Below, piece after piece: positions 25,256-34,199 of a stretch of 64,000 nucleotides of DNA. The DNA lies in contig NZ_FTMA01000001.1 of NCBI RefSeq assembly GCF_900155985.1, positions 1,808,655 to 1,872,654 of the forward strand, given 5' to 3'. The stretch is from Maribacter ulvicola (GTDB lineage Bacteria; Bacteroidota; Bacteroidia; Flavobacteriales; Flavobacteriaceae). The notes below the pieces were generated by a model that saw only the letters and a list, made by a program, of their open reading frames with translations, searched no databases and had not been told where the DNA came from. Position numbers and translations under genes: made by a program. How positions within the stretch are numbered: position 1 is the stretch's first letter; each line of letters begins with the position of its first letter.

Positions 25256-25842
25256 GACCAAGAAATATCTTTGGCATCTAATTTGCTAAGGTCTCTTTTG
25301 TTTTTAATATTGGCATTGGCATCTGTTCTTAATTCGCTGATTTCCGCTTCTAAAATTGTTAACTGATTAGAATTAATTACGTGATTTGTAAGTGTTTTTA
25401 ACATGTGCATTAGTTTTCTCAAAACCGTAATATCATGTCTACTGTAAAGTCTGTATGTGGCCATTACATTATATAATAATTCGGAAAATTTTGAACATCT
25501 AATAAGTACCCAGTTTTCTTGTTCATCATCGGTAAGGTATTCAAAGTCTGCTTTGAGCATTAAATCTAGAAAAAGGGAGGTTAGATAGTCAATAGTATTT
25601 AAAGCCGTTCCTGGATCGTTAATTCCTGGAGACATTGCTTTTACTCCAATTTCAGATATTTGTCTAAAACCGTAGATGTAATTTTCTCCAATGAGCTCTT
25701 CGTGACTAAAAAGTAAAGTGTCTATCACCTTTTCTTTTAATTCATTATTTAAAGGTTTTTCGGTTTTAAAACCAATAGTTCCCTCTAAAATGAATTGTCC
25801 TTTGCGCAATTGTATGATGATTTTTATTGCGTTTTTTTGCAT
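25252..25842 (-). CDS. DUF2254 protein, C-terminal half (frameshifted)
   Basis: A 196-residue soluble part. 'KIIIQLRKGQFILEGTIGF' (around 7-25) and 'GFRQISEIGVKAMSPGINDPGTAL' (around 59-82) are the conserved C-terminal core of DUF2254 proteins, normally one chain of about 420-440 residues with a membrane N-terminus. Here the frame differs from that of the membrane half just upstream. An ATG at 25840-25842 lies in the 19-bp overlap and could start a separate chain, but I see no strong ribosome site. Either the gene is broken, the sequence has a homopolymer error, or a -1 shift joins the halves. Confidence 0.72.
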   Translation of the reverse strand: MQKNAIKIIIQLRKGQFILEGTIGFKTEKPLNNELKEKVIDTLLFSHEELIGENYIYGFRQISEIGVKAMSPGINDPGTALNTIDYLTSLFLDLMLKADFEYLTDDEQENWVLIRCSKFSELLYNVMATYRLYSRHDITVLRKLMHMLKTLTNHVINSNQLTILEAEISELRTDANANIKNKRDLSKLDAKDISWS

Positions 25843-26519
25843 AGTTTAAGTAGGTCATCGTTTAATACTCCATAAAAATAGCCTGTTTTGTTTATTTCAT
25901 GCGCTTCCCAATATTGTCCACTTGAAAACTCTAGAGTATGCTGTTCTTGCTGTTTTATAATCGAAGTTATTTCAGACTTTGTTCTAGAATGAATTGCTGT
26001 TAGAATATTTCCTACTTGTATAGCTTGAGAAATATGATGTATAAAATAGATAAAAGCAGCTAAACAAACTACTGCCAGTATAATACCAAATAGGACGGCG
26101 AACCCTGGTGTTTGATAAGCATTCTCTGTGGGCTCAATGGAGATAAGAACAAAAATATTGTATAGTATGGTAGCAATATAAAGACCTAGTACAATTTGAT
26201 GTTTTTGATCGGAAATAATTCCAGGTAGTACACGGGGTGAGAAGTTACTAGAGGCTTGATTCAATAATACCATGACCATAGAAAAACTAAATACGGTCAA
26301 TGATATTAAACCACCAATTAATGTGCTTAGAATAGTTTTAGCCGTATCGGTATTGTCAATTACCAGGGCCGGAGCCACGTTGATGAGGTAAGCCGAAATG
26401 TTATTTTGCTCAAGATAGATCATTAAAAAGGCCAATAATAGTCCTGCAAGTGAGATTACTGTGGGGAAAAAGGCTATTCTGGTACGTATATGTTTAAAAA
26501 GATTGTTTAGTCTATCCAT
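25824..26519 (-). CDS. DUF2254 protein, N-terminal membrane half (frameshifted)
   Basis: A 231-residue part with four hydrophobic segments (about 18-36, 67-90, 108-128 and 141-165), as in the membrane half of DUF2254 proteins ('LSTLIGGLISLTVFSFSMVMVLL' region, 'ASSNFSPRVLPGIISD' and 'IVLGLYIATILYNIFVLI'). It stops in the C-terminal half's territory at TAA 25824-25826. A -1 shift at the A7 run yields 'LLKLCKKNAIKIIIQLRKG', which continues the family pattern without a gap. Function unknown; the family resembles small channel-like inner-membrane proteins. Confidence 0.72.
   Translation of the reverse strand: MDRLNNLFKHIRTRIAFFPTVISLAGLLLAFLMIYLEQNNISAYLINVAPALVIDNTDTAKTILSTLIGGLISLTVFSFSMVMVLLNQASSNFSPRVLPGIISDQKHQIVLGLYIATILYNIFVLISIEPTENAYQTPGFAVLFGIILAVVCLAAFIYFIHHISQAIQVGNILTAIHSRTKSEITSIIKQQEQHTLEFSSGQYWEAHEINKTGYFYGVLNDDLLKLCKKTQ
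25832..25838 (-). other. A7 run where the two DUF2254 frames meet
   Basis: On the coding strand the sequence is TGC AAA AAA ACG. Sliding back one base gives TGC AAA AAA AAC GCA and enters the second frame. A7 or longer tracts are known sites of transcriptional slippage and of indel error. The canonical X XXY YYZ heptamer is imperfect here because the base before the run is C. Confidence 0.6.
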
Positions 26520-26606
26520 TGGTATTAATCTAGCCGTAAAACTAGTGAATGCGACAAGGTAAGGGTGGCTGATATGCTAAAATTACAGGCTCTTATCAAT
26601 AAAACA

Positions 26607-26662
26607 CGTCAAAATGACACTATCTTGTAGATATTATGTGTCAAAATGGCATAACACTTGTG
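26607..26662 (+). promoter_or_regulatory. Candidate sigma-54 promoter with two phased palindromes before hsp20
   Basis: Two near-palindromes, CGTCAAAATGACA (26607-26619) and TGTCAAAATGGCA (26639-26651), start 32 bp apart, close to three helical turns. The second runs into TGGCAT-AACAC-TTGTG (26647-26661), close to the sigma-54 consensus TGGCAC-N5-TTGCA. A start near 26675 would leave a 50-base leader to the hsp20 ATG. Similarity to the consensus is by eye only. Confidence 0.45.
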
Positions 26663-26724
26663 TTGGTACATAAGTTGTTCTATACCAATCAACTATTAAA
26701 TTAATTTATTAAAAAAATACGACT

Positions 26725-27150
26725 ATGAGTTTAACTAAGAGAAATGATGTTTTGTTCCCGGCGTTGATGAATGAAATTTTTAGACCAGATTGGTTTGGTG
26801 GAACTGAGAATTCACGTTCATCTATACCGGCAGTAAACATTAAAGAGAATGAGAAAGATTTTGAATTACAGCTTTTTGTCCCAGGTAGGGTAAAAGATGA
26901 TTTTAAAATTGAAATTGATGATGCCATCTTAACCATTTCGGCAGAAATAAAAGAAGAGAGTGAAGAGGTAAAAGAAAATTTTACACGTAGAGAGTTTAGT
27001 ATCTCATCTTTTAAAAGGGCATTTACATTGCCTGATACAGTAGCCACAGATAAAATTGAGGCAACGTATGAGGACGGAATTTTAAAATTTAATCTTCCGA
27101 AAAAAGAAGAGGCTTTACCTAAGCCAAAAAGAATGATTGAGTTAAAGTAA
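26725..27150 (+). CDS. Hsp20/alpha-crystallin small heat-shock protein
   Basis: A 141-residue small heat-shock protein. The alpha-crystallin domain covers about residues 35-130: 'IPAVNIKENEKDFELQLFVPG', 'KDDFKIEIDDAILTISAEIK' and the strand 'FTRREFSISSFKRAFTLPDTV', ending 'YEDGILKFNLPKKEEA'. The anchoring C-terminal I-x-I/V motif is not obvious. It holds unfolding proteins in an ATP-independent way in the cytoplasm. It is a single gene with its own terminator. The upstream region has a possible stress promoter. Confidence 0.94.
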   Translation: MSLTKRNDVLFPALMNEIFRPDWFGGTENSRSSIPAVNIKENEKDFELQLFVPGRVKDDFKIEIDDAILTISAEIKEESEEVKENFTRREFSISSFKRAFTLPDTVATDKIEATYEDGILKFNLPKKEEALPKPKRMIELK

Positions 27151-27194
27151 GTTTTGGTAACTACCTTTTTTAGGTTGGTTTGAGTTGTTTAGTT

Positions 27195-27228
27195 GGAGTG
27201 CTTTGAGAAATCAAAGCACTTTTTTTTT
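27195..27228 (+). terminator. Intrinsic terminator after hsp20
   Basis: Ten-base-pair stem AGTGCTTTGA / TCAAAGCACT (27197-27206 with 27211-27220), GAAA loop, then T8. Confidence 0.88.
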
Positions 27229-27799
27229 GCGTTTTATATGCGTTATTTCAATCTTAAAATTCAGGAAAAAATAAAGCGAATTGCGCTTTTAAATAATTCA
27301 TTGATTAACACTTTCAAGGTTGCTTTCTGTATTGGTAAACGCTCTTTTTATTCCTTGTGTTCAAGTTGTTTTAATTTAAATTTAGAAGTTGATCTTGTGA
27401 TATAAAATGGGAATCTTAATTCTTTTTTAAAGGTACTTCCGGACTCTTGGCAATAGGTTTTTAAACTATAAAAATGAACGGTATTATTGAGCATAAAACC
27501 GCCCATTTTATTGTTCAAAAAATTAGCGTAAATTAGTACTATCTGCTTAACTATTTTTCTTATGCTCAGGTACTGGCTCTTACCATCCAGTTTTAGTATT
27601 TGAAGAACAGTTGTTAATCTAGAATTAGATGAGAATCTACTGAAAAACACCTTATAAAGCAATTTTAATAAGAATATTATCCTTTTAGCCTTGTCTAAAA
27701 AATTTATTTAAATCATTGTATTCCAATGATATATGTGTGGTAATATAAAGTTGATATAGAAATTTTTCTTATTTTAGTGTAATGGTATTAAAACTTGGT
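27229..27799. other. Intergenic region between hsp20 and uvrB
   Basis: About 570 bp without a convincing gene. A frame of 104 codons exists on the minus strand (27348-27662), but its product has no recognisable motif and its composition is that of AT-rich non-coding DNA. The first half could be a decayed gene. The far end should hold nothing for uvrB, whose 3' end lies here. Confidence 0.5.
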
Positions 27800-29788
27800 T
27801 TATTCTTGCTCTTGTAGCAACTTTATTTCATCTCTTAGCTTCGCTGCCTGCATGAAATCTAATTCTTTTGCAGCTTTTTCCATAGCCTTTCTTTTGTCCT
27901 TTATCAGCTTTTCAGTTTGTTCTTTTGTAAGATAGTCCATGTCTGGTTCTGCTGCTCTTAGCTCCTCTTTAATGAAGTGATAAGTGGATACTGAGTTCTT
28001 AGAAAGTACACTGTCCAAACTTTTGTTCAAAGCTTTGGGCGTTATGTTATTGTCTGTATTATATTGTATCTGTTTTTGTCTTCTATAATTTGTTTCGTCA
28101 ATTGTTTTTTGCATGCTTGCCGTTATCTTATCTGCGTACATGATAGCAAGTCCATTTAAGTTTCTTGCAGCTCTACCAACAGTTTGTGTTAAGGATCTAT
28201 TACTACGTAAAAAACCTTCTTTATCAGCATCTAAAATAACCACTAATGAAACTTCTGGTAAGTCTAACCCTTCACGTAATAAATTAACTCCAATTAGTAC
28301 ATCAAAAATACCTTTTCGTAAATCTTGCATAATTTCAACACGCTCTAAAGTGTCAACATCGCTATGAATATATCTACATCGAATATTAATTCTATCTAAA
28401 TATTTTGCCAACTCTTCTGCCATTCTTTTTGTTAAAGTGGTTACCAGGGTCCGCTCATCTTTTTCTACACGAATTTGTATTTCTTCTACCAGATCATCAA
28501 TTTGGTTTAAGCTAGGTCTTACCTCAATAATGGGATCTAGAAGTCCGGTTGGTCTAATTACTTGCTCTACATAAACACCCTGACTTAATTCTAATTCATA
28601 ATCTGCGGGTGTTGCACTTACATATAAAACTTGATTTTGCAATGCTTCAAACTCTTCAAATTTTAAAGGTCTATTGTCCATTGCGGCAGGTAATCGAAAA
28701 CCATAATCTACCAAGTTTACTTTTCTTGATCGGTCACCACCGTACATGGCATGTACTTGAGGAATGGTAACGTGGCTTTCATCAATGACCATTAGGTAAT
28801 CATCTGGGAAATAATCTAACAGACAGAAGGGGCGAGTACCTGGTTGACGACCGTCTAAATACCGAGAATAATTCTCAATACCAGAACAATAGCCTAACTC
28901 ACGTATCATTTCTAAGTCAAAATTGGTACGTTCTTCTAAACGTTTTGCTTCTAAAGGTTTAGCAATATCTTTAAAGTAGTCTATCTGCTTCACCAAATCA
29001 TCTTGTATATTATGAATGGCATTTTGTAATACGTCTTTTGACGTTACAAACATGTTAGCAGGGTATATGTTCAAATTCTCATATACTTCTATGACCTTGT
29101 TGTTAAACGGGTCAAAAGCCTCTATTTCCTCTATCTCGTCTCCAAAAAAGTGAATTCTATAGGCATGGTCCGCGTAACTGGGAAAAACGTCTACAACGTC
29201 TCCCTTAACCCTGAAATTTCCATTTTTAAAATCAGCCATGGTTCTAGAATAAAGGGACTGCACTAATTGATGCATTAGTTTTGTTCTAGCAATTACTTGA
29301 TCTTTTTGTATAGAAATAACATTTTTTTGAAATTCAATGGGATTACCAATACCGTACAAACAAGAAACCGATGCGATAACGATTACATCTCTGCGACCTG
29401 ATAATAAGGAAGAGGTAGTGCTTAGACGTAGCTTTTCAATATCTTCATTGATAGAAAGATCTTTTTCAATGTACACACCACTTGTTGGTATAAATGCCTC
29501 TGGTTGGTAATAATCATAGTAAGACACAAAATACTCAACCGCATTGTCAGGGAAAAACTGCTTAAATTCTGAATATAGCTGTGCGGCCAACGTTTTGTTG
29601 TGGGCTAATAACAATGTAGGTTTTTGGACCTCTTCTATAACATTGGCGACGGTAAATGTTTTTCCTGAACCGGTAACACCCAGTAATGTTTGAAATTTTT
29701 CTTTTTCATTTATACCCTTTACCAATTCTTTTATAGCATTTGGCTGGTCACCAGTGGGTTTGAATTCTGATACAACTTTAAATTTCAT
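27800..29788 (-). CDS. uvrB: Excinuclease ABC subunit UvrB
   Basis: A 662-residue helicase-like subunit of the UvrABC nucleotide excision repair complex. Walker A 'GVTGSGKT' is at 37-44. The beta-hairpin region 'YYDYYQPEAFIPTSGVYIEKD' (two tyrosine clusters, around 90-112) is present, as are the DExx-type 'VIDESHVTIPQ', helicase motif VI 'QTVGRAARN' and a C-terminal UVR motif ('KAAKELDFMQAAKLRDEI') that contacts UvrA/UvrC. Length is standard. It is a single gene. Confidence 0.97.
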   Translation of the reverse strand: MKFKVVSEFKPTGDQPNAIKELVKGINEKEKFQTLLGVTGSGKTFTVANVIEEVQKPTLLLAHNKTLAAQLYSEFKQFFPDNAVEYFVSYYDYYQPEAFIPTSGVYIEKDLSINEDIEKLRLSTTSSLLSGRRDVIVIASVSCLYGIGNPIEFQKNVISIQKDQVIARTKLMHQLVQSLYSRTMADFKNGNFRVKGDVVDVFPSYADHAYRIHFFGDEIEEIEAFDPFNNKVIEVYENLNIYPANMFVTSKDVLQNAIHNIQDDLVKQIDYFKDIAKPLEAKRLEERTNFDLEMIRELGYCSGIENYSRYLDGRQPGTRPFCLLDYFPDDYLMVIDESHVTIPQVHAMYGGDRSRKVNLVDYGFRLPAAMDNRPLKFEEFEALQNQVLYVSATPADYELELSQGVYVEQVIRPTGLLDPIIEVRPSLNQIDDLVEEIQIRVEKDERTLVTTLTKRMAEELAKYLDRINIRCRYIHSDVDTLERVEIMQDLRKGIFDVLIGVNLLREGLDLPEVSLVVILDADKEGFLRSNRSLTQTVGRAARNLNGLAIMYADKITASMQKTIDETNYRRQKQIQYNTDNNITPKALNKSLDSVLSKNSVSTYHFIKEELRAAEPDMDYLTKEQTEKLIKDKRKAMEKAAKELDFMQAAKLRDEIKLLQEQE

Positions 29789-30198
29789 GCCATAAAATTA
29801 CGAAAGAAGTACGATTTTAATGGGCTCAAAAAAAAGATTAGTTGTAGTTATCGTTTTAATGAATAATGACCACCAAAAATGCTATTGGTTGCGGTCTATC
29901 AAATTGGTTCCAATATTCTAAAGATGGTATTCGTTTGCACTAAAGGTGTTGTTTAAATTTCTATTGAAACACAGGAGCGGTTAGGTGTTATACATTTTTT
30001 ATATTATAGGAAAAGTTTACAGATACCTCTGTTTAGTCATTCGTTGTAAACGAAATAAAATAGCCTAGAAATTAAAGGTAATACCTTTCTGTTAATTACA
30101 GCATCTAAAAGTAGTAGTGTTAAAACGCAACTTGGGCTCTTTAATAACAAACATTCTTGAGCAATGAATAGATCTAAGTGTCTTTGTTCATAGTTGTA
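29789..30198. other. Intergenic region upstream of uvrB
   Basis: About 410 bp with no credible frame. A short hairpin TTCGTT-GTA-AACGAA lies at 30040-30054. The region should contain the uvrB promoter; I could not name a box with confidence. Confidence 0.45.
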
Positions 30199-31032
30199 TT
30201 AGAGATCGCGTCTTTTTAGAATAGCATATGAACCATAAATGAAAATAGCGATCCAAGCTAGAACAATCACTATTTCATACCAATGAATATAGTAATCCAA
30301 TGCTAGTTTTTCACCCATTTGGTTAGCTACAGATTGCACGGCACCTAACCTTGAAAATGGTTCTTTTATAAGATTGAACATGGCTTGTAACGGAAAAAAT
30401 CCCATGATGATATCTGTGGTTTCACCATCAAAAAACTTCCATCTAATAATGCCTCTAAATATACCTTCTAAAACTTGCCAAAGTATTAGAAAACCAAGGG
30501 CGAATGCTGAACGTTTTACCAAAACGCCTAAGAAAAGACAAAAGGAAAAGAATCCTGTTAGTTTTACAAAAAAGGCTAAAAGGAACTCTAAATTGGTGAA
30601 AATGATAGATAATTCATTAAAATCTGAGTAAACAAGCCCCAGAATTAAAGAAACTATAAACACGAATATGGTAGAAACTAACGAAAAAGTAATGACGGTC
30701 AAGAATTTTGAAAGGATGAATTCCTTCTTTGACAATCCGTCAATTAAATTTTGTTTTATTGTTTTATTACTGTATTCATTGGACATCATTGAAACAATGA
30801 CTATCGCCAAAAATAGTTTAAAAAAAGCGGTGATGAAGGTGTTGAAATGCCAGATATATGGGAAGTTGAAAATACCCTGATCGGCCAAATGAAACTTTAT
30901 GGGGCCAATATCGAATTTTATGGCCGCTACCAATGCTATAGAGGTTAAAAGAGCGAAGTAAGAAATAATCAACACCTTGCTTGCCCTGTTATTCCATAAT
31001 TTTATAAATTCTATTTGAAGTAATCGTATCAT
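30199..31032 (-). CDS. ABC-2 type transporter permease
   Basis: A 277-residue permease with about six hydrophobic segments. The first segment follows 'MIRLLQIEFIKLWNNRASKVL', a typical start for ABC-2 permeases in which a short amphipathic helix precedes segment one. 'SNEYSNKTIKQNLIDGLSKKEFILSKF' region (around 86-112) is the coupling helix that contacts the ATPase, as in the NatB/YhaP group ('E...g.i...l..~i.R...~~~K'). It is 13 bp downstream of its ATPase gene. Substrate unknown. Confidence 0.86.
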   Translation of the reverse strand: MIRLLQIEFIKLWNNRASKVLIISYFALLTSIALVAAIKFDIGPIKFHLADQGIFNFPYIWHFNTFITAFFKLFLAIVIVSMMSNEYSNKTIKQNLIDGLSKKEFILSKFLTVITFSLVSTIFVFIVSLILGLVYSDFNELSIIFTNLEFLLAFFVKLTGFFSFCLFLGVLVKRSAFALGFLILWQVLEGIFRGIIRWKFFDGETTDIIMGFFPLQAMFNLIKEPFSRLGAVQSVANQMGEKLALDYYIHWYEIVIVLAWIAIFIYGSYAILKRRDL

Positions 31033-31044
31033 AATGGTAGGTTG

Positions 31045-31947
31045 TTAGGCGTTAACATTTTTGGTTAGGGCTAAAAATTGCTCTTCTAAACTTTCTTTTC
31101 GTTTTACTAAATGAGATACAATAATCCCTTTATCAAAAAGTAGTTTATTCAATGTGTGAGCATTTAACTCTGAAGTTAAAATTGCCGTAACCAATCCATT
31201 TTCTTGTTTTATGCTGCCAAAATGTTCATTAGTACTCAAGTACGATTTTAGTTTTTCTAAGTCATCAGATTTTAATTCAAAAAAGCCGAAACTGGCTTGT
31301 AAGCTATCTACCCTGCCAGAGTATAATTTTTCTCCTTTTCGTAAAATGACTACATGTGAACAAACTTTCTCTACCTCATCTAATAAATGCGATGCCAACA
31401 AAATGGTAGTTCCTTTAGCGGCAATCGTCTTTATGATTTCCCTGATTTGATGAATACCTTGTGGATCTAGACCATTGGTAGGTTCATCCAAGATTAATAT
31501 TTCAGGATCGTTCAATAGGGCAGAAGCAATAGCTAAACGCTGTTTCATCCCAAGGGAAAAAGTTCTGAATTTGCTGTTTTTTCTATCCAGAAGTCCAACT
31601 AAATCTAGCTTTTCTTCAATTTTACTTTGGGTAACATCTTTAATTTTGCAAACTAATTTTAGGTTTTGCAAAGCAGTCATATACGGATAGAAGTTTGGGC
31701 GCTCAATAATTGCACCTACTTTTTTTAAAGCCTCATGTGTCGAGGTATTACCACCAAACCAAGCGAATTCTCCGCTAGTTTTATTGACCACGTTTAATAC
31801 AATGCCAAGAGTAGTTGATTTGCCACTGCCGTTTGGTCCAAGAATACCATATACATTACCTTTCTCTATAGTAAACGATAAATCTTTTACAGCAGTAAGG
31901 TGACCGAATTTTTTGGTAAGATGATTGACTGTTAGAATAGTACTCAC
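31045..31947 (-). CDS. ABC transporter ATP-binding protein
   Basis: A 300-residue ATPase of the CcmA/NatA group. Motifs: Walker A 'GPNGSGKST', signature 'FSLGMKQR', Walker B 'LILDEPTNGLDPQG' and H-loop 'LLASHLLDEVEKV'. A C-terminal extension after residue 215 is typical of ATPases that pair with ABC-2 permeases. The start is GTG at 31947. With the following permease it forms a two-gene exporter operon. Substrate unknown; possibilities include ions, antibiotics or lipids. Confidence 0.92.
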   Translation of the reverse strand: MSTILTVNHLTKKFGHLTAVKDLSFTIEKGNVYGILGPNGSGKSTTLGIVLNVVNKTSGEFAWFGGNTSTHEALKKVGAIIERPNFYPYMTALQNLKLVCKIKDVTQSKIEEKLDLVGLLDRKNSKFRTFSLGMKQRLAIASALLNDPEILILDEPTNGLDPQGIHQIREIIKTIAAKGTTILLASHLLDEVEKVCSHVVILRKGEKLYSGRVDSLQASFGFFELKSDDLEKLKSYLSTNEHFGSIKQENGLVTAILTSELNAHTLNKLLFDKGIIVSHLVKRKESLEEQFLALTKNVNA

Positions 31948-32014
31948 GTCAAGTGTTTTTTTGATTGGTTACCTCTACTTGACGAGTAACTTGATGGATT
32001 GTTACAAATTAGTT

Positions 32015-34063
32015 TTAAAATCTTGTTGTTCTGTAGGTTATTCTTCTATTAGTAATAACTGTTGTTGGTGTATTTAAATTTACTGTTATTGTTTCGGATG
32101 GGTCATCTGTAGTAATATTAGTGTCGGTTTGATCCTGAGAATTACTAATATTATTTGTGTATGTAAAGGTTGATGTGTTTACATCGGGTAAAGTTGCACG
32201 GGTTACCAAAGTTAAAGTTTCAAGGTCACCACTGTACATATCGTCTATAGACCAGTTTGGGTACGTAAAGCTACCTTTTGAAAAAGATGCAGAAACAAAA
32301 AGTAAGCCATTAGGCAATACGTCTGTTAATACAATATTTGTAATAGGATCTACACCTAAGCTCTCTACGGTGATTGTAAAAGTGACCAAATCACCGTCAA
32401 TAACTGTATTTGTATCTGCAACTTTTTTGATAATAACATCAGATAAACAGTAATATGCAGCAATAGGTTGAGAATCATAAGAGCACCCCCCCTTGGTTAC
32501 TCTAACGAAAAAATCACCGGCTTCAGTTGGGGTGTAGCTTGAGTATATTGCTCCAGGAACAATTGTTCCATTTTGATACCATTGATAGGCATCGAAATTA
32601 GCATCAATGACATTAATTATGGCTCCAGGTAAGCATCCTCCACCGTTGACTTGAAGGTCAACTTCAGGTACGGTATCAAACCCTGAGAAGTACCCTGCAA
32701 TACCACGGGCACCATTGAACCCTAAAAATCCTACTGCTATAGGTCCAGAGGAATTTACGCTAACATCTCCGGTAAGCCCTGAGATATAGAATGTTTTCCA
32801 TTCTGTAGTACCGGTGACAGGTATTGATGTGGGTAGAGCTACTGCTCCGCTTTCATCGGTGACAATTATGTTCTCATCTGGAGTTGAGGTTGAGGCGATA
32901 AGAGTAATACCTCCTGTCATTGTAATACCGGCAGCATCTTGAATATGGCTAATATTATCGACAGAATCAGGTAATAGACAATTTACAGGAGCAATAAAGT
33001 TTAGCCCGATGGTGTGAATTGCAGAATCACCTGCCATGCATTGGTATGCATAAGCATCCTTAGAGGTTGTGACAAACATATTTGAACCAGGAATATTACC
33101 GGAATAGTTTGAGGAAGGAATTTCATAATAATCTCCATCATTAATGGTTGCAATTGGTGTTGTGTTACCATTAACATAAATATTGGTATTATTTTGAGTA
33201 CCTATTATAATTGGAAATTCTGTTTCAGTTGTACCGTTTCCTCTAATAAAAACATATTCTTTACCAATTTTATCTTGTGGAACAGGTTGGTCAATGGCGG
33301 CATCTCTATTAGGAGCGCCGCTTCTTATAGCAACATTAAGACCTCCATTGCTGATTGCAATAGGTTTGTTTGCTATGATATCGGCACCAATCCATCCATC
33401 AATATTGGCATTAGTTTCAGCTTTGTATGCTTCAAAAACGAAAGTTTCATTAGCATTTAAATATATGGTATAAGAATTTGATGTTATTCCGTCTCGATCA
33501 TTTTCAAGTCTAAACTCACAATTTGGGTTATATCCGGATAGTGTTACGGTTGTACCGTCTTCGGTTGCCATTATACCTAGAACATTTGACAAACTACTAT
33601 GAGTACCACGATTTGGAATGCCACCCCATTTAAAATGTGTGCCTAAAGCCTGTCTACCCTTGCTGGTGAGTGATGTAGCTTGTGCACTTGAACGTCCTCT
33701 ATAGTTGACATAGTATTTTTCGCCTCCAGAAGATTTAAATCGTAGACCTGCTGTTGATAATATGATACCTGTATTGTTATCGGTTAAAAGAGTTATATTA
33801 TTATTACCATTTCCTAAAACGATTTCTTTTGGTGTTGTGTTGGATAGACTTAAGGTAGTAAAAGGAGTTGTTGAGGATCCTTGAAATACACTTACTGTAA
33901 ATGATGTGGTTTCAGGAGTAGATAGATATATGTATTGTTCTTTAATTGCATTATTATTGCCCCCTTGTTTTAATGGCGGTAAATAGTGAAGGTCACTCAA
34001 CTGGGAATATCCAGTTACAGAGACTGTTATGAACACAATAAATAAAATTAACTTTTGCCTCAT
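32015..34063 (-). CDS. Secreted IgGFc-binding-like/DUF11 protein, short tandem paralogue
   Basis: A 682-residue secreted protein. The ATG at 34061-34063 starts a good signal peptide ('RQKLILFIVFITVSVTGYSQ'); the frame opens 18 codons earlier. Mature layout: IgGFc-binding-like N-terminal region (about 20-455, opening '[13 protein letters not shown]'), Ig/PKD-like strand block (about 455-540), one DUF11 module (about 545-660), then the tail 'VITNRRITYRTTRF'. It is closely related to the first 670 residues of the giant just upstream in transcription order, but has no SprB repeats and no T9SS type B end. How it is anchored is unclear. Confidence 0.82.
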   Translation of the reverse strand: MRQKLILFIVFITVSVTGYSQLSDLHYLPPLKQGGNNNAIKEQYIYLSTPETTSFTVSVFQGSSTTPFTTLSLSNTTPKEIVLGNGNNNITLLTDNNTGIILSTAGLRFKSSGGEKYYVNYRGRSSAQATSLTSKGRQALGTHFKWGGIPNRGTHSSLSNVLGIMATEDGTTVTLSGYNPNCEFRLENDRDGITSNSYTIYLNANETFVFEAYKAETNANIDGWIGADIIANKPIAISNGGLNVAIRSGAPNRDAAIDQPVPQDKIGKEYVFIRGNGTTETEFPIIIGTQNNTNIYVNGNTTPIATINDGDYYEIPSSNYSGNIPGSNMFVTTSKDAYAYQCMAGDSAIHTIGLNFIAPVNCLLPDSVDNISHIQDAAGITMTGGITLIASTSTPDENIIVTDESGAVALPTSIPVTGTTEWKTFYISGLTGDVSVNSSGPIAVGFLGFNGARGIAGYFSGFDTVPEVDLQVNGGGCLPGAIINVIDANFDAYQWYQNGTIVPGAIYSSYTPTEAGDFFVRVTKGGCSYDSQPIAAYYCLSDVIIKKVADTNTVIDGDLVTFTITVESLGVDPITNIVLTDVLPNGLLFVSASFSKGSFTYPNWSIDDMYSGDLETLTLVTRATLPDVNTSTFTYTNNISNSQDQTDTNITTDDPSETITVNLNTPTTVITNRRITYRTTRF

Positions 34064-34155
34064 TATATGTTTGGGGTATGAGCATTTAAAGAAACTCACT
34101 ATATTTTTAAATGACAATTAATAGTTGTCAAACACCGTTAATATGTTGTTTTCAT

Positions 34156-34197
34156 AAAAAAAGTAGAGGTGGTAAATTTTTACTACCTCTACTTTTT
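34156..34197 (-). terminator. Intrinsic terminator after the giant gene
   Basis: A long hairpin, AGTAGAGGT / ACCTCTACT outside (34162-34170 with 34184-34192) and GTAAA / TTTAC inside, with one mismatch between. A and T runs flank it. It lies 3 bp past the giant's stop codon and separates it from the short paralogue. Confidence 0.85.
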
Positions 34198-34199
34198 AG

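Noticed and set aside
27348..27662. 104-codon frame on the minus strand
   Set aside because: No recognisable motif, no clear ribosome site, and AT-rich non-coding composition.
30040..30054. Short hairpin TTCGTT-GTA-AACGAA upstream of uvrB as a terminator or operator
   Set aside because: Only six base pairs and no T run; likely by chance in AT-rich DNA.
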